The position numbers and the translations under genes are program-made. Shown here in pieces: positions 1 through 8,562 of a stretch of DNA of 64,000 nucleotides. Origin of the DNA: Phymorhynchus buccinoides (taxonomy: Eukaryota > Mollusca > Gastropoda > Neogastropoda > Raphitomidae); contig CM065699.1 in the NCBI GenBank assembly GCA_017654935.2, positions 2,711,014 through 2,775,013 of the forward strand. The letters run 5' to 3'. Under the pieces are notes generated by a model. That model made no database searches. It was not told the DNA's origin and saw only the letters and a program-made list of their open reading frames with translations. Each line of letters begins with the position of its first letter. Position 1 is the first letter of the stretch.

Positions 1-711
1 CGAAGGCAGGACAGTTGCGCTGGCCACCGTCATGAGACCATGAACCACCACAGCTGTGACAGTTTTGTTCATGAGAACGTTGGTCAGGTTTTTAAAAGTA
101 GCGCTGACGTTGTGGAGGTTTGTTCAGTCTCTTGCGTTTGACATATTGAACTGACTCTTCAGCTTGCATTGCCTGGATAGCTTTGGACTGCTCTGATGTG
201 ACTTGAACTGTACGCGCAATCTTGAGAAGATCAGCAAGGCTGAGGTTTGGACTACTGAGTCCATGTTCTCTTGCTTTGGATGAATGACAGCCTGTGATGA
301 GTTGAGACTTGATTTCAGCATCAGGATCGTGAAAACCGCAAGTTTCAGCATACTATCTGAGTTGAGTGTAGAAATCATTGATGTCTCCAGTTTGGGCGAG
401 TTTTCTGAATGTGAATCTTTGGAATTCTACGTTGGCTTCTGGGTTGAAGTGATTTGACAAAGCCGTGCAAAGCTTATCAAATGGGTCTCTCTTTGACGTG
501 GTGTGATTTCATTAACTGGCAATGAATCTACAATATCATTCAGTTCATCACCTGCATATGTCAACATGAGAGCTTTCTTTCATTGATCGTTGTGAAAGTT
601 GTATGCTACGAAGAAGTTTTGTTCTTGTCTTGTGATCCACTTTTTCCACCCGATAGATGCGCCTTCAGATCTACAATCAAAAGGAGGATAAGCTGGAAGA
701 GAAACTGACAT
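1..711 (-). pseudogene. Gypsy-like gag A, partial
   Basis: A Ty3/gypsy-type capsid and nucleocapsid gene reads leftward from the ATG at 711. Near the N-terminus is the motif VAYNFHNDQ, followed by KKALMLTYAGDEL, typical of the gag of invertebrate gypsy elements. At the left edge are Cys/His knuckles (CHSCGG...). An in-frame TGA at 582-580 interrupts the capsid; the right copy has a sense codon there but its own stop further upstream, so the two copies decayed independently. The window edge cuts the gene. The family is inferred from motifs only. Confidence 0.6.
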
Positions 712-780
712 GACGAAATTTCGCTCCTTTTCTTGCAGCTACTTTCCTTTTTGTGAAGTTCGTTTCCTTCTCGTCGCCCG

Positions 781-929
781 TGTAACGTTTGTTTGTTTGC
801 TGGTTGCTAAGTATAGCAGTTAGATCCAGATGGTGGGTTAGTCAAGGGAGACCAATCCGATAATGAATATAAGAGTTATTGTTCGTGTAAAGGAGACATA
901 GTCCACAGGTTCATAGTCAGCTTACTACA
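781..929 (-). repeat. Putative 149-bp LTR (LTR A)
   Basis: On the minus strand the segment begins TGTAGTAAGC and ends CGTTACA, and is followed at once by GGGCGACGAG, a primer-binding-like stretch of gypsy elements, and then by gag A. It interrupts gag B at the codons after DDEPQ. The right copy (57,116-57,264) has the same length and boundaries. No partner LTR is visible. Boundaries rest on the TG...CA ends and the nested position. Confidence 0.4.
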
Positions 930-1170
930 CTTGGGGTTCGTCATCAATCATGGCTCCAACCCCTTTTTGTGCATCAGTGAAAGTATTGAAGATTTCGAAG
1001 AGATCATCTCCGCCATAGTGGAGGAGGATGGCCTTCTTTCTTCCATCATTGTTGATATCAATGGCGCAAAACAGGTTTTCTAACTTCGTCACCCACTTCT
1101 TCCACCGTGTCCCTGCCGTTGTGTCCTCGCCATGGACGGGACATTTTTCAAAAGGGGGCAGGGATGACAT
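925..1170 (-). pseudogene. Gypsy-like gag B N-terminal fragment
   Basis: About 81 codons start at the ATG at 1170 (MSSLPPFEKCP). The fragment resembles the N-terminus of gag A: a WKKWVTKLENLF block followed by GRKKAILLHYGGDDLFEIF. It is therefore a second, related gypsy-type gag. It ends abruptly where LTR A begins, as expected if element A inserted into it. On the minus strand it lies downstream of LTR B and a GGCGACGAGGAC stretch that could be its primer-binding region. The right copy at 57,260-57,505 is nearly identical. Confidence 0.5.
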
Positions 1171-1293
1171 GAGGAAGAGAGTTCGTAATTGTGGAGTGTA
1201 GCCAAAACAGGGGGGTGGAAACAGCAGAAAGGTCACTGACGCGTTCTGGGGCTTTCACCTCGGTGGATTGGTGTCCTCGTCGCCAGATTATTA

Positions 1294-1642
1294 TGTCTTT
1301 CAATCAGTAAAAGAACATAGAAACACAGCTCGTGTGTAAGTAGTATATTTATTGATGATACATTGGCAACATAGCTTTTGGCGGACTTGTTAGATGCAGG
1401 AGCGGGAGCGTGCGCATATCTTGTTAGCGCCAAGGGCGTTAACTCTTATACTAAGTATACTAAGTACTAGTAAACAACACAACAACGCACACAGACACGC
1501 ACACACACACACACACGTGTGTGCGCACAAGCTTTTATCCATTCTTTGCAGTCTTCCAAACGCATTTTGGGAATAGGGAAAAACTACCATCCGGATAACG
1601 CTCTGGACATCAGGGATCGTATTTGCATTCCCCATAGCAACA
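1294..1642 (-). repeat. Putative LTR B of the gag B element
   Basis: On the minus strand the segment ends ...GAAAGACA. A few bases later comes CTGGCGACGAGGAC, a primer-binding-like motif, and then gag B. An AATAAA lies about 50 bases before that end, where an LTR polyadenylation signal would sit. The interior carries a CA/TG microsatellite (about 1,480-1,530). The outer end (TGTTGCTATGGGG on the minus strand) is only a guess from the TG rule. Confidence 0.4.
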
Positions 1643-1935
1643 ATACTTTCTAGTCATAACGAATCGTAGAAAAAAATCAGTAAAATTGGAAATAAAGGAG
1701 CCTACTTTATTCTTCTGGCAACCAGAAAAAGGGTTTGTTTTGCCGGGCATAGCGTTGGGCTCTGCAGCCACGAGGGATGCTAATTATATCTGGCACGCGG
1801 GTTTGCTGTACAAGTCGGTTTAACTGGCACTTGCAGTAGGAATGGAAGCGTCTATTCTGAAGCTTTGATGAAATCTTACAGGAATTAGGCCTTTCAAATT
1901 GTTAGGCTCCAAGGGCCGGCCAGCACTCTCAAGCC
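1643..1935 (-). other. Possible pol-end remnant between gag C and LTR B
   Basis: A short minus-strand open stretch with the text VLDIISIPRGCRAQRYARQN follows the end of gag C and could be the C-terminal tail of a lost pol gene. No integrase or reverse-transcriptase motif is visible. The right copy has the same arrangement (57,982-58,273), so any internal deletion predates the duplication. Confidence 0.25.
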
Positions 1936-2886
1936 TTAGTCGTTTAAAGGCCTCTTCTGGCCTTTCCCTGTCTGTTTTATTTTCCACTCCTTGTGGTGGG
2001 GACAATCTCGTTTCATATGCCCGGGCTGCGAGCAAAAGTAGCATTTGACTTTACTCAGGTATCTGGAGCCGGTGTTTGCATCGGAAGCAGAGCCAGTGGT
2101 TGCTTGAGGAGGATCTTGCTTGGGTTCTTGCTGCACTCCTGCAAAGGATAGTTTCTTTGTGAGCCGCTCGATTGCTTCCTGCAGACCTCCAATTTGCTCC
2201 TGTCTCACACCCACAGCGCTCACACGCTCTTTCGCTGCCTTTTGGGATCCATGGCCATGCTGATATGTTGGAACTGACGAATCTTGTTGATGGCATCCCC
2301 CACTGACACAGGTTGTTCCAAACAGGCGTATTTGCCCGCCTCGCGGTCTGTGCAACCGTCACATAATTTATTGACTGCCTCAATTCGGGTGTGCCCTTCT
2401 GGAAGATTACGGAAAGCCGTGTTTGCCAGGGTCATGACCTTGTCTGCCCACTCCTCCAGCATCTCCCCTGGTTGTTGGGTGGATTGCATTCGAGTTGTTT
2501 CCACAAGTTCCTCACCACCAAAACGAAATTCCAACTTGTGCATATGTACTTAAAACAGGATCCGGGACTCAGACCTGGTGATGAGGATATAGAAATCCAG
2601 CGCTTTGTCCTCCAAAATCCAACCCAGATAATCTTTGCACTCATCCTCAGTCCAACGTTTGACAGCCCGATAACGTTCAAGACAATGTTGGAACGAGAGC
2701 CAACTTGTCCGTCCGTCAAACCGCAAGTTCTTGGGCAACTTGCATGGATCTCCTCCTCCACCCGGAAATTCGCCATAGTCCCGGTCAGGAAACCCTCTGT
2801 GCGCATGGAACTGAGGAGGCGCGTGGTAGCCGTAAGGGGGATTAGCCTGATAGCTAGCCTGAGGATAAGCCTGATGACCTGACTCT

Positions 2887-3262
2887 CTGTAAGCAGACTG
2901 AGGCTGAGCATAGTAACCAGCAGACTGAGGCTGAGCATGGTAACCAGTGGACTGAGGCTGAGCATAGTAACCAGCAGACTGAGGCTGAGCATGGTAACCA
3001 GTGGACTGAGGCTGAGCATAGTAACCAGCAGACAGGCTGAGCATGGTAACCAGTGGACTGAGGCTGAGCATAGTAACCAGCAGACTGAGGCTGAGCATGG
3101 TAACCAGTGGACTGAGGCTGAGCATGGTAACCAGCAGACTGAGGCTGAGCATGGTAACCAGTGGACTGAGGCTGAGCATAGTAACCAGCAGACTGAGGCT
3201 GAGCATAGTAACCAGCAGACTGAGGCTGAGCATAGTAACCAGCAGACTGAGCATGGTAACCA
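2887..3262 (-). repeat. 27/54-bp coding minisatellite in gag C
   Basis: A 27-bp unit (nine codons, read S-T/A-G-Y-H/Y-A-Q-P-Q) alternates between two variants to make a 54-bp higher-order unit. Most units keep the frame. The right copy carries fewer units (59,240-59,528). Confidence 0.9.
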
Positions 3263-3329
3263 GTGGACTGAGAGTAATTCTGATAACCAGGATGTTCAGA
3301 CAGCAACCATGTTTGGTTGTGGTTGCGTG

Positions 3330-3397
3330 ATAATAATAATAATAAACGGATATTTATATAGCGCTTTTTATCGAGCACAAAGCGCTTTATTTGTGAT
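3330..3397 (-). mobile_element. LINE 3'-tail-like fragment (AATAAT + TATATAGCGC)
   Basis: The stretch has (AAT)n followed by GGATATTTATATAGCGCTTT and a second AGCGCTTTA. The same signature ends the CR1/L2-like LINE at 46,990-48,035, so this is probably a strongly 5'-truncated LINE tail or a SINE sharing that tail. It interrupts gag C. Confidence 0.5.
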
Positions 3398-3487
3398 CCA
3401 GCAAGTTCCTTTGGATGGGTTTGGTGATAGCCAGCCTCCTCCAACTGACCCCGATATTCTTGACAGTAATCCCCCACCCATCCCTTT

Positions 3488-3600
3488 TTAATACGTGGTG
3501 AGATGCAACGTGGTGAGATGTAACGTGGTGACAGCCCTGACATGGCCTTTGTTGTCGACGGGGCTATAATTTTTAATGTTAATCTTAACCCTCCCGCTGC
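3488..3600. repeat. Dispersed short repeat with ACGTGGTGAGATG motifs
   Basis: Two to three iterations of ACGTGGTGAGATG are followed by a GCCCTGACATGGCC block, a GTCGAC site and an AT-rich TTTTAATCTTAATC end. Similar copies lie at 49,270-49,345, 53,630-53,690 and 59,750-59,855. The second half is amplified at 54,505-54,795. The family is unknown. Confidence 0.6.
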
Positions 3601-3678
3601 CCTGGGTATTCTTGGCGGTGGTCAACCTTCCCCGACTGATTTGGGAAACTTTGAGGAAAACCCATACCCCCAAACTGC

Positions 3679-3806
3679 CCCCCCCCCCCCCCCCCCCCCC
3701 CTGACCCCCCCCCCCCCCCCACCCCCCCCCCCCCCCCCCCTCCCTCCATCAAAGTGCATCAAAGTGCATCTGCTGATGCTGGCTAGAAACCGCCCCCCCC
3801 CCCCCC
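3679..3806. repeat. Poly-C tracts in gag C
   Basis: There are two long C homopolymer tracts, interrupted by few other bases. The matching tracts in the right copy (59,940-59,958 and 60,001-60,072) differ in length. The G-rich minus strand could form quadruplexes. Lengths in an assembly are unreliable. Confidence 0.85.
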
Positions 3807-4233
3807 GACTGACCTGGATGCACCTGTTGATTGCCCGATGCCTCAAACTGATTTTGTTGAACTTGATAAGCGGATACCTCAACATGACCCTGATGAAAAC
3901 CTGACCCTTCATCTTCACAATATGACTGGCCCTTGACCACAATAGGAGTACTCATAGACACCGTAGGCTTCTTCTCTGTGGGTGTTGACAGCTTTTCCCC
4001 GTCACGACCTTCAGAAAGCGTCTTATGCCCTTGGAATAGGGCTTATCCCTAAATATCCCATTATGGATGCAGCTCTCTGTATTTTTTGTTACTGTTAGAA
4101 CTAATCTTTTAAAAAGAGAACCAAAATTAAAAACGTCGAGCGCTTCATATATGCATTTTTTTGAAAGGGTGTCAAAGGCTTTAGCAAAATCCAGGGCAAT
4201 TAAGGCCCCAGACTGGTTATTTTTGTCTAGGTA

Positions 4234-5047
4234 CAGACCTGTTTACCATTCCGGTTTAGCCGGAATTATTCTGGAAATTTGCTAAAATTCCGGGTAAGAT
4301 AGTAAATTCCGGGTGAACGCTGAAAATTCCGGGATTTCGAAAAAACGTCTATTATTTGTTTCCGTTCGTAGGAAAAGACGCAAGTGTTGACCGAAATGTG
4401 TGCCTAACACGCCACGTCATCAGAAAAGGGGTTGTGCTTGACGTCACATGCATTAAATGCTGCATTTTCATTGGTTAAAGGGGTGAAATAATGTTTTTAT
4501 TTTGGTCGATCTATTTCGAGACTGAGCAAATGGCGGCCAGACTTTTACTGTCGATTCGAAGAGCTTTCCAGGCAGTTTTTTTAATGGTAGAGATTGTAAT
4601 TAGGGCTTGAAATGAGTCAATTTAGATTATATTATCACTGGAAAATACGATGATGTGAGAATTTTGAAGTTTTCAACGGAAAATGAAGTCAAAATTGATC
4701 GCGATGGCGCCGAGTTGCAACTTCGCATCCGCCGATCCGCAGCCGAGTGATTTTTCTCTGTCCCATCGTGGACATTTCCAGGTATTTTGCTTTTTCCAGC
4801 TTGTTTAATACTAAAATTGACTAAGAATTAGTGACTGAATTTACTAATAAAACTTTTCTGGCAAAATTGAGCCAAGAAATCATCACAATATTGAAAATCG
4901 ACGCCGATGTTCGCGGAAAGGAGAAGAACAAGAAACCGCTTTATCGCGAGTCGTGTACAGATCATGTGAATTCCGGTTTTTGTTCTCAAATTCCGTTTTT
5001 TTGTGTGGCAAATTCCGGGTTTTTCATTATACGGGTAAACAGGTCTG
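4234..5047. mobile_element. Non-autonomous hAT-like element with TIRs and 6-bp TSD
   Basis: The ends are perfect inverted repeats CAGACCTGTTTACC / GGTAAACAGGTCTG, flanked by TAGGTA on both sides. The right copy of the block has the empty site with a single TAGGTA. Subterminal AATTCCGGG-like motifs are repeated at both ends. No transposase is visible. Inside are an ATG-led stretch MAARLLLSIRRAFQ (from about 4,530) and an open stretch around 4,831-4,970, which may be captured host sequence. Assignment to hAT is inferred from the TIR and its resemblance to 29,680-30,518. Confidence 0.85.
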
Positions 5048-5074
5048 TAGGTATCTGGACAAATCATCAATAAG

Positions 5075-6808
5075 TCAAAGGTGCGAGGCTACATTTCTTC
5101 CTTTTACAAAACCTACTTGTTCTTCATGAACCACCGTCTGAATTACTCCTTGAAGCCTGACTGCTATTGCTTTTGCAACAATATTGTAGTCAGTGTTTGT
5201 CAACGTAATTGGTCTATAGTTAGCTACTTCATTTCTATCTAATTCATTCCCTTTATGTATAAGCGTAATTATACCTTTTCTTAAAGAAAAGGGGAGTTCT
5301 CCATTTTCTATTGACGATGTAAAACAATTGAACAGTGGCAATTTCAGCCTCTCCCAGAACACTTTGTAGAAAAGTGGTGATAGCCCGTCACTACCTGGTG
5401 CAGAGTTGGGGTTTAGAAGTTTTAATGCATTGGTGATTTCGTCTAGGGTCATGTTTTGGTCACATTCCGCTTGTTGTTCATGTGTAAGGGTTGGGTGGTG
5501 TTCGTTTGCGAGGAAGTGTTCTTTGATTGATTTGTTCTGCAACAGATTTTTGTCTTCAGTGTATAACTGCTCGAAATATTGTTGTGTTCCTTGAAGTATA
5601 GTAAATGGGTCATTTGTAACATTATTGCCACAATTCAGCGAAGATATAGTGTTCAGTGATTTTCTGTGTTTTTCTAGACGCAGAAAATATTTTGTATTTT
5701 TCTCTCTTTCTTCTATCCATTTTGCTCTTGATCGAATTTGTGCACCTTTGGCTTGGTTTAGGTTATGAACTTCTAGTTCTGTTTTAGTCTTATATAGTGT
5801 AGTTTGCCGTTCAGCATTGGTAGGATCTGCTTTCAGCTTTTCATCTGCCTCAGCCATTTGAAGTAGCAGGTCTTGTTTATTGGCTTTAAGTGTTTGTGCG
5901 CGCTGCTGTGAGTACTTTATACAGAATTGCTTTGTTTTGCATTTGAATAAATCCCATGCTTTTCCTGGTTCTTCATCTTGGTATTCCTGGAAGTGTGAGT
6001 CAGTAAAGCTGTTCATTTTATCAATAAATACATGGTCATTTAATAGTGCAGTATTGAACTTCCAATAACCTGGACCTCTTTTCAAGCTATTTATTTGTAT
6101 ATGTACCGTCACTATTTTATGATCAGAGTGAGGAAACATTTCTATTTCCGTTTTCATTACTTTACTTAAGGACTCTTCGTCACAACATATGTAGTCAAGT
6201 CTTCTTGCTGTAAAAGGGTTAGGTCGTGACCAAGTGTATTCTTGTTCTCCACTGTGTTGTACTCTCCAAGCATCGTAAAGATCAGCAGCAACAAGTGTCT
6301 CTTTTAGTGTTTCTGTTTATCTTGTTGGGTGTGGCAATCCAGCAATATGATCTGCTTCATCTAGGCACGTGTTAAAATCCCCCGGTACCCACAATGATTC
6401 GTGCTCATATCCCTGTAGTGTGGCTTTAAGTTGTTTGTAGAATTCTATCTTTTCTGAAGTGGCATTGGGCGCATACCAATTAACTATTGTGTGTTTGCAG
6501 CTATTAACTGTAATGTTTACTGTCAAGATTCTTTCACTTTCTGTAATTATGTCTATGTCGCCCTCATACATTAATTTCGGGCTTACTAAAGTCACTAACC
6601 CATTGCTTTTATTTGTGCCTTTTCTGTAAAAAAGGGGACCTTTCCATTCTCGCTTAAGTTCATCTAGAGTTTTATCTGTTATGTATGTTTCTTGCAGACA
6701 AGCTACATGAATGTTCTTTGAGACTAAAAAACGAAGTAACGCTTTTCGTTTTAGTTTATTATTAAGTCCACGCGTGTTCAGTGTAGAAATAGTAAACGTT
6801 TTACTCAT
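5075..6808 (-). pseudogene. LINE ORF2: endonuclease and reverse transcriptase, broken
   Basis: The start is the ATG at 6808 (MSKTFTISTLNTRG). The APE-like endonuclease shows NTRGLNN, CLQETYI, GDFNT and SDHKIV. The linker and RT show NYRPITLTNTDYN and VGFVKGRN. Reading is one frame except for a TAA at about 6,319, private to this copy, and a TGA at 5,077-5,075, shared with the right copy. Beyond that TGA the frame continues with LIDDL into the hAT-type insertion, and past it RT motif A (ALDFAKAFD) and ESCIHNG follow to about 4,056. The RT active-site box and the C-terminus are absent. The element cannot encode a working enzyme. Confidence 0.8.
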
Positions 6809-7137
6809 TGCAGAGTAGGCTGTTTGCAGTAGCAACCGTTATTCAGTCTCTCTCCGTCCATAGAACACAGCAGTCGTTACCGTAGGGGCCACGCGTGTTC
6901 AGTGTAGAAATAGTAAACGATTTACTCATTGCAGAGTAGGCTGTTTGCAGTAGCAACCGTTATTCAGTCTCTCTCCGTCCATAGAACACAGCAGTCGTTA
7001 CCGTAGGGGCCACGCGTATTCAGTGTAGAAATAGTAAACGATTTACTCATTGCAGAGTAGGCTGTTTGCAGTAGCAACCGTTATTCAGTCTCTCTCCGTC
7101 CATAGTACACAGCAGTCGTTACCGTAGGGGCCACGCG
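6770..7137 (-). repeat. 122-bp repeat spanning the LINE ORF2 start, 3 units
   Basis: Three tandem units of about 122 bp lie between ORF1 and ORF2. Each contains the ORF2 ATG and its first codons on the minus strand (MSKTFTISTLNTRG or a close variant), joined to a segment ending GTAGGGGCC. The right copy has eight units (62,228-63,200). Confidence 0.9.
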
Positions 7138-7149
7138 TTGGAATGTTCA

Positions 7150-8362
7150 TCAGGTTGGTGGCGTTTCTTCCTCCATGTTCTCCTGTTTGTTTGGTTCTCG
7201 GCCCTCAGTTGGAGCGCGCTTGCTGGCTGGTTTCCGCGAGCGCGTGTTCTCTGTTTGTTCGCAATCTGATTCGCTGCTGTAATGGCGTTTGGTCTGGGCT
7301 GGCGTGCGTGTTGTAGGGGTCAAAGCCGTCAGAACTTGCCTCAACTTGGTTTGTTTCGACGGCTTTTTCTTCATAGTCTTCTTTTTGGCTTGTTCCGTTT
7401 TTTCCTTCTTTTTTCCTTGTCTCAGTGGGTTGAGTGGGGGGGATGGTCTCTGGGTCTTGGCTGGGGGAGGAGGTGGGCGTGGGAGAAATGGAGACAGACT
7501 GGCTGGTACCAGCCTCTTCTGTCTTCTGGGAGAGGGAGGGGTGGGAGTGAAAGGGGGGGAAACTGACGGGCTGCGAGCAGACTCGTCAGATTTCTGGGAG
7601 GGAGAGGGGGAGGGAGGGGCAGGGAGAGGGAGGTCGTTGATTTCTTCCTCAAAATTGACTGTGAAGTCAATCCGCTTATGGCCTGGCTGCAAACAATTCA
7701 AACACACAATGGGGCTCATGCATTGAATTGCTGTGTGGTCAGGAAGCAGACATTTACTGCAGCGAACCCGACTCGTTGATTTCTTTTGTTCCTTGTGGTA
7801 CAGGTCGGCTGTTGCACGGCCTATTTTCACATTCTTGGGAAGAGGTTGTTGTGGGACCGTGATGAAGGCAAAATGGCGCCCTGTTTCCCACGTAGACAGA
7901 GAACCGTTTTTCTGCCTTGCCAGTTCCATTTGTATCTTGGACTGGAACTCTACACCCAGTCGATGGAGAGTTGTTTCTATGTCACTATCCGTGATTGCGT
8001 GTATTTTGCAGTTACTTATCCACAATTTTGTGGATGGTTTGTCCTCTCCGTTTTCTTTTCTTTCATAAGGGTTTTCGTGCAGCATAGATAGCTGCACACC
8101 CCACAATGTCATACCTTCAATCAACAGTTTTTTTCTGGCTTCTCTGCGTCGAGGGTAAATGAGCCACAGGCCCCTAATTCTTTGGGCTCCCCGTACGGAT
8201 CCCGATCCTGCAGTAGACACAGAACACATCTGGCACCGAACATCGTTTTCCTGGAGTTTTGAGGTAACTTTCCCGGAATTTCTGTGCCACTTTTGGTGTC
8301 TTTCCATCAGATTTTGGATCATTTGACCTAGAACTCTCACCACGCGGTCGCTTTGATGCCAT
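7150..8362 (-). pseudogene. LINE ORF1, nucleic-acid-binding protein
   Basis: The likely start is the ATG at 8362 (MASKRPRGESS). A frameshift near 8,200 then moves reading into a long frame ending at 7,150. In order: a Lys/Ser-rich N-terminus; an IRGLWLIYPRRREARKKLL block and a TKLWISN block typical of Tx1/L1 ORF1; two CX2CX4HX4C knuckles; and a Pro/Ser then Lys-rich tail. The second knuckle reads CLNCLQPGHKRIDF: its last Cys is replaced by Phe. The right copy keeps the Cys. ORF1 proteins of this class coat LINE RNA in the ribonucleoprotein. Confidence 0.7.
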
Positions 8363-8439
8363 CTTGAAACAGAATGAAAAGAAATTGACGCGCGTTGTAT
8401 GCTGGGAACCGGAATGACTTTTCACCCCATTGTTTTAAA

Positions 8440-8562
8440 AGCATCGCTTGTCGACGCAACTGTAGTGGTATTGTTTTTTAGGATATTTTTTGTCATCACC
8501 GTAATTATCGTAATTTGACTTTTGTAAAAATTACAGCTAAATCATAAAGGTAAACAGGTCTG
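8440..8562. mobile_element. Orphan right end of a hAT-like element
   Basis: GGTAAACAGGTCTG at 8,549-8,562 is identical to the right TIR of the element at 4,234-5,047 and is preceded by repeated TAATT-type subterminal motifs. The six bases after it (CATGTA) fall inside the first unit of the 60-bp array and would be the target duplication. No matching left TIR preceded by CATGTA was seen in 1-8,548. The left extent given here is arbitrary. Confidence 0.6.

Larger units (their letters stand above)
1936..3955 (-). pseudogene. Gypsy-like gag C with Tyr/Gln-rich repeats
   Basis: A gag-type gene reads leftward from the ATG at 3955 (MSTPIVVKGQ). Parts in order: a Gln/Gly-rich N-terminus broken by poly-C tracts; a segment with GDYCQEYRGQ; a tandem GYHAQPQ/GYYAQPQ repeat; a capsid-like core (LRFDGRTSWLSFQ, ERYRAVKRWTEDE, EEWADKVMTLA); and a CCHC knuckle CYFCSQPGHMKRDC. 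The core and the knuckle lie in different frames, and the shift is at the same place in both copies. Two short dispersed repeats (3,330-3,397 and 3,488-3,600) interrupt the N-terminal half. A 9-bp deletion near 2,487 is private to this copy. No pol domain follows. Confidence 0.6.
1..7944 (-). mobile_element. Left copy of composite retroelement block
   Basis: This block matches 56,328-64,000 in the same order and orientation: gag A, LTR A, gag B, LTR B, gag C, truncated L1-like LINE. All coding is on the minus strand. The match runs off the left window edge and reaches at least 7,944, the counterpart of the last base of the window. Visible differences are an 814-bp hAT-type insertion at 4,234 only in this copy, 3 versus 8 units of a 122-bp repeat in the LINE, different poly-C lengths, a 9-bp deletion in gag C, and private stop codons. 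Shared breakpoints, such as LINE joined to gag C, show that the block was duplicated after it was assembled. Identity was judged by eye. Confidence 0.85.
4056..8362 (-). mobile_element. L1/Tx1-like LINE, 3'-truncated, left copy
   Basis: A two-ORF non-LTR retrotransposon with its 5' side at high coordinates. ORF1 has CCHC knuckles. ORF2 has an APE-type endonuclease followed by a reverse transcriptase that stops shortly after motif A. The sequence after ESCIHNG turns into the upstream part of gag C, and the right copy has the same junction, so the loss is ancestral. A hAT-type element (4,234-5,047) is inserted in the RT part. The 122-bp repeat between the ORFs is described separately. Confidence 0.8.
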
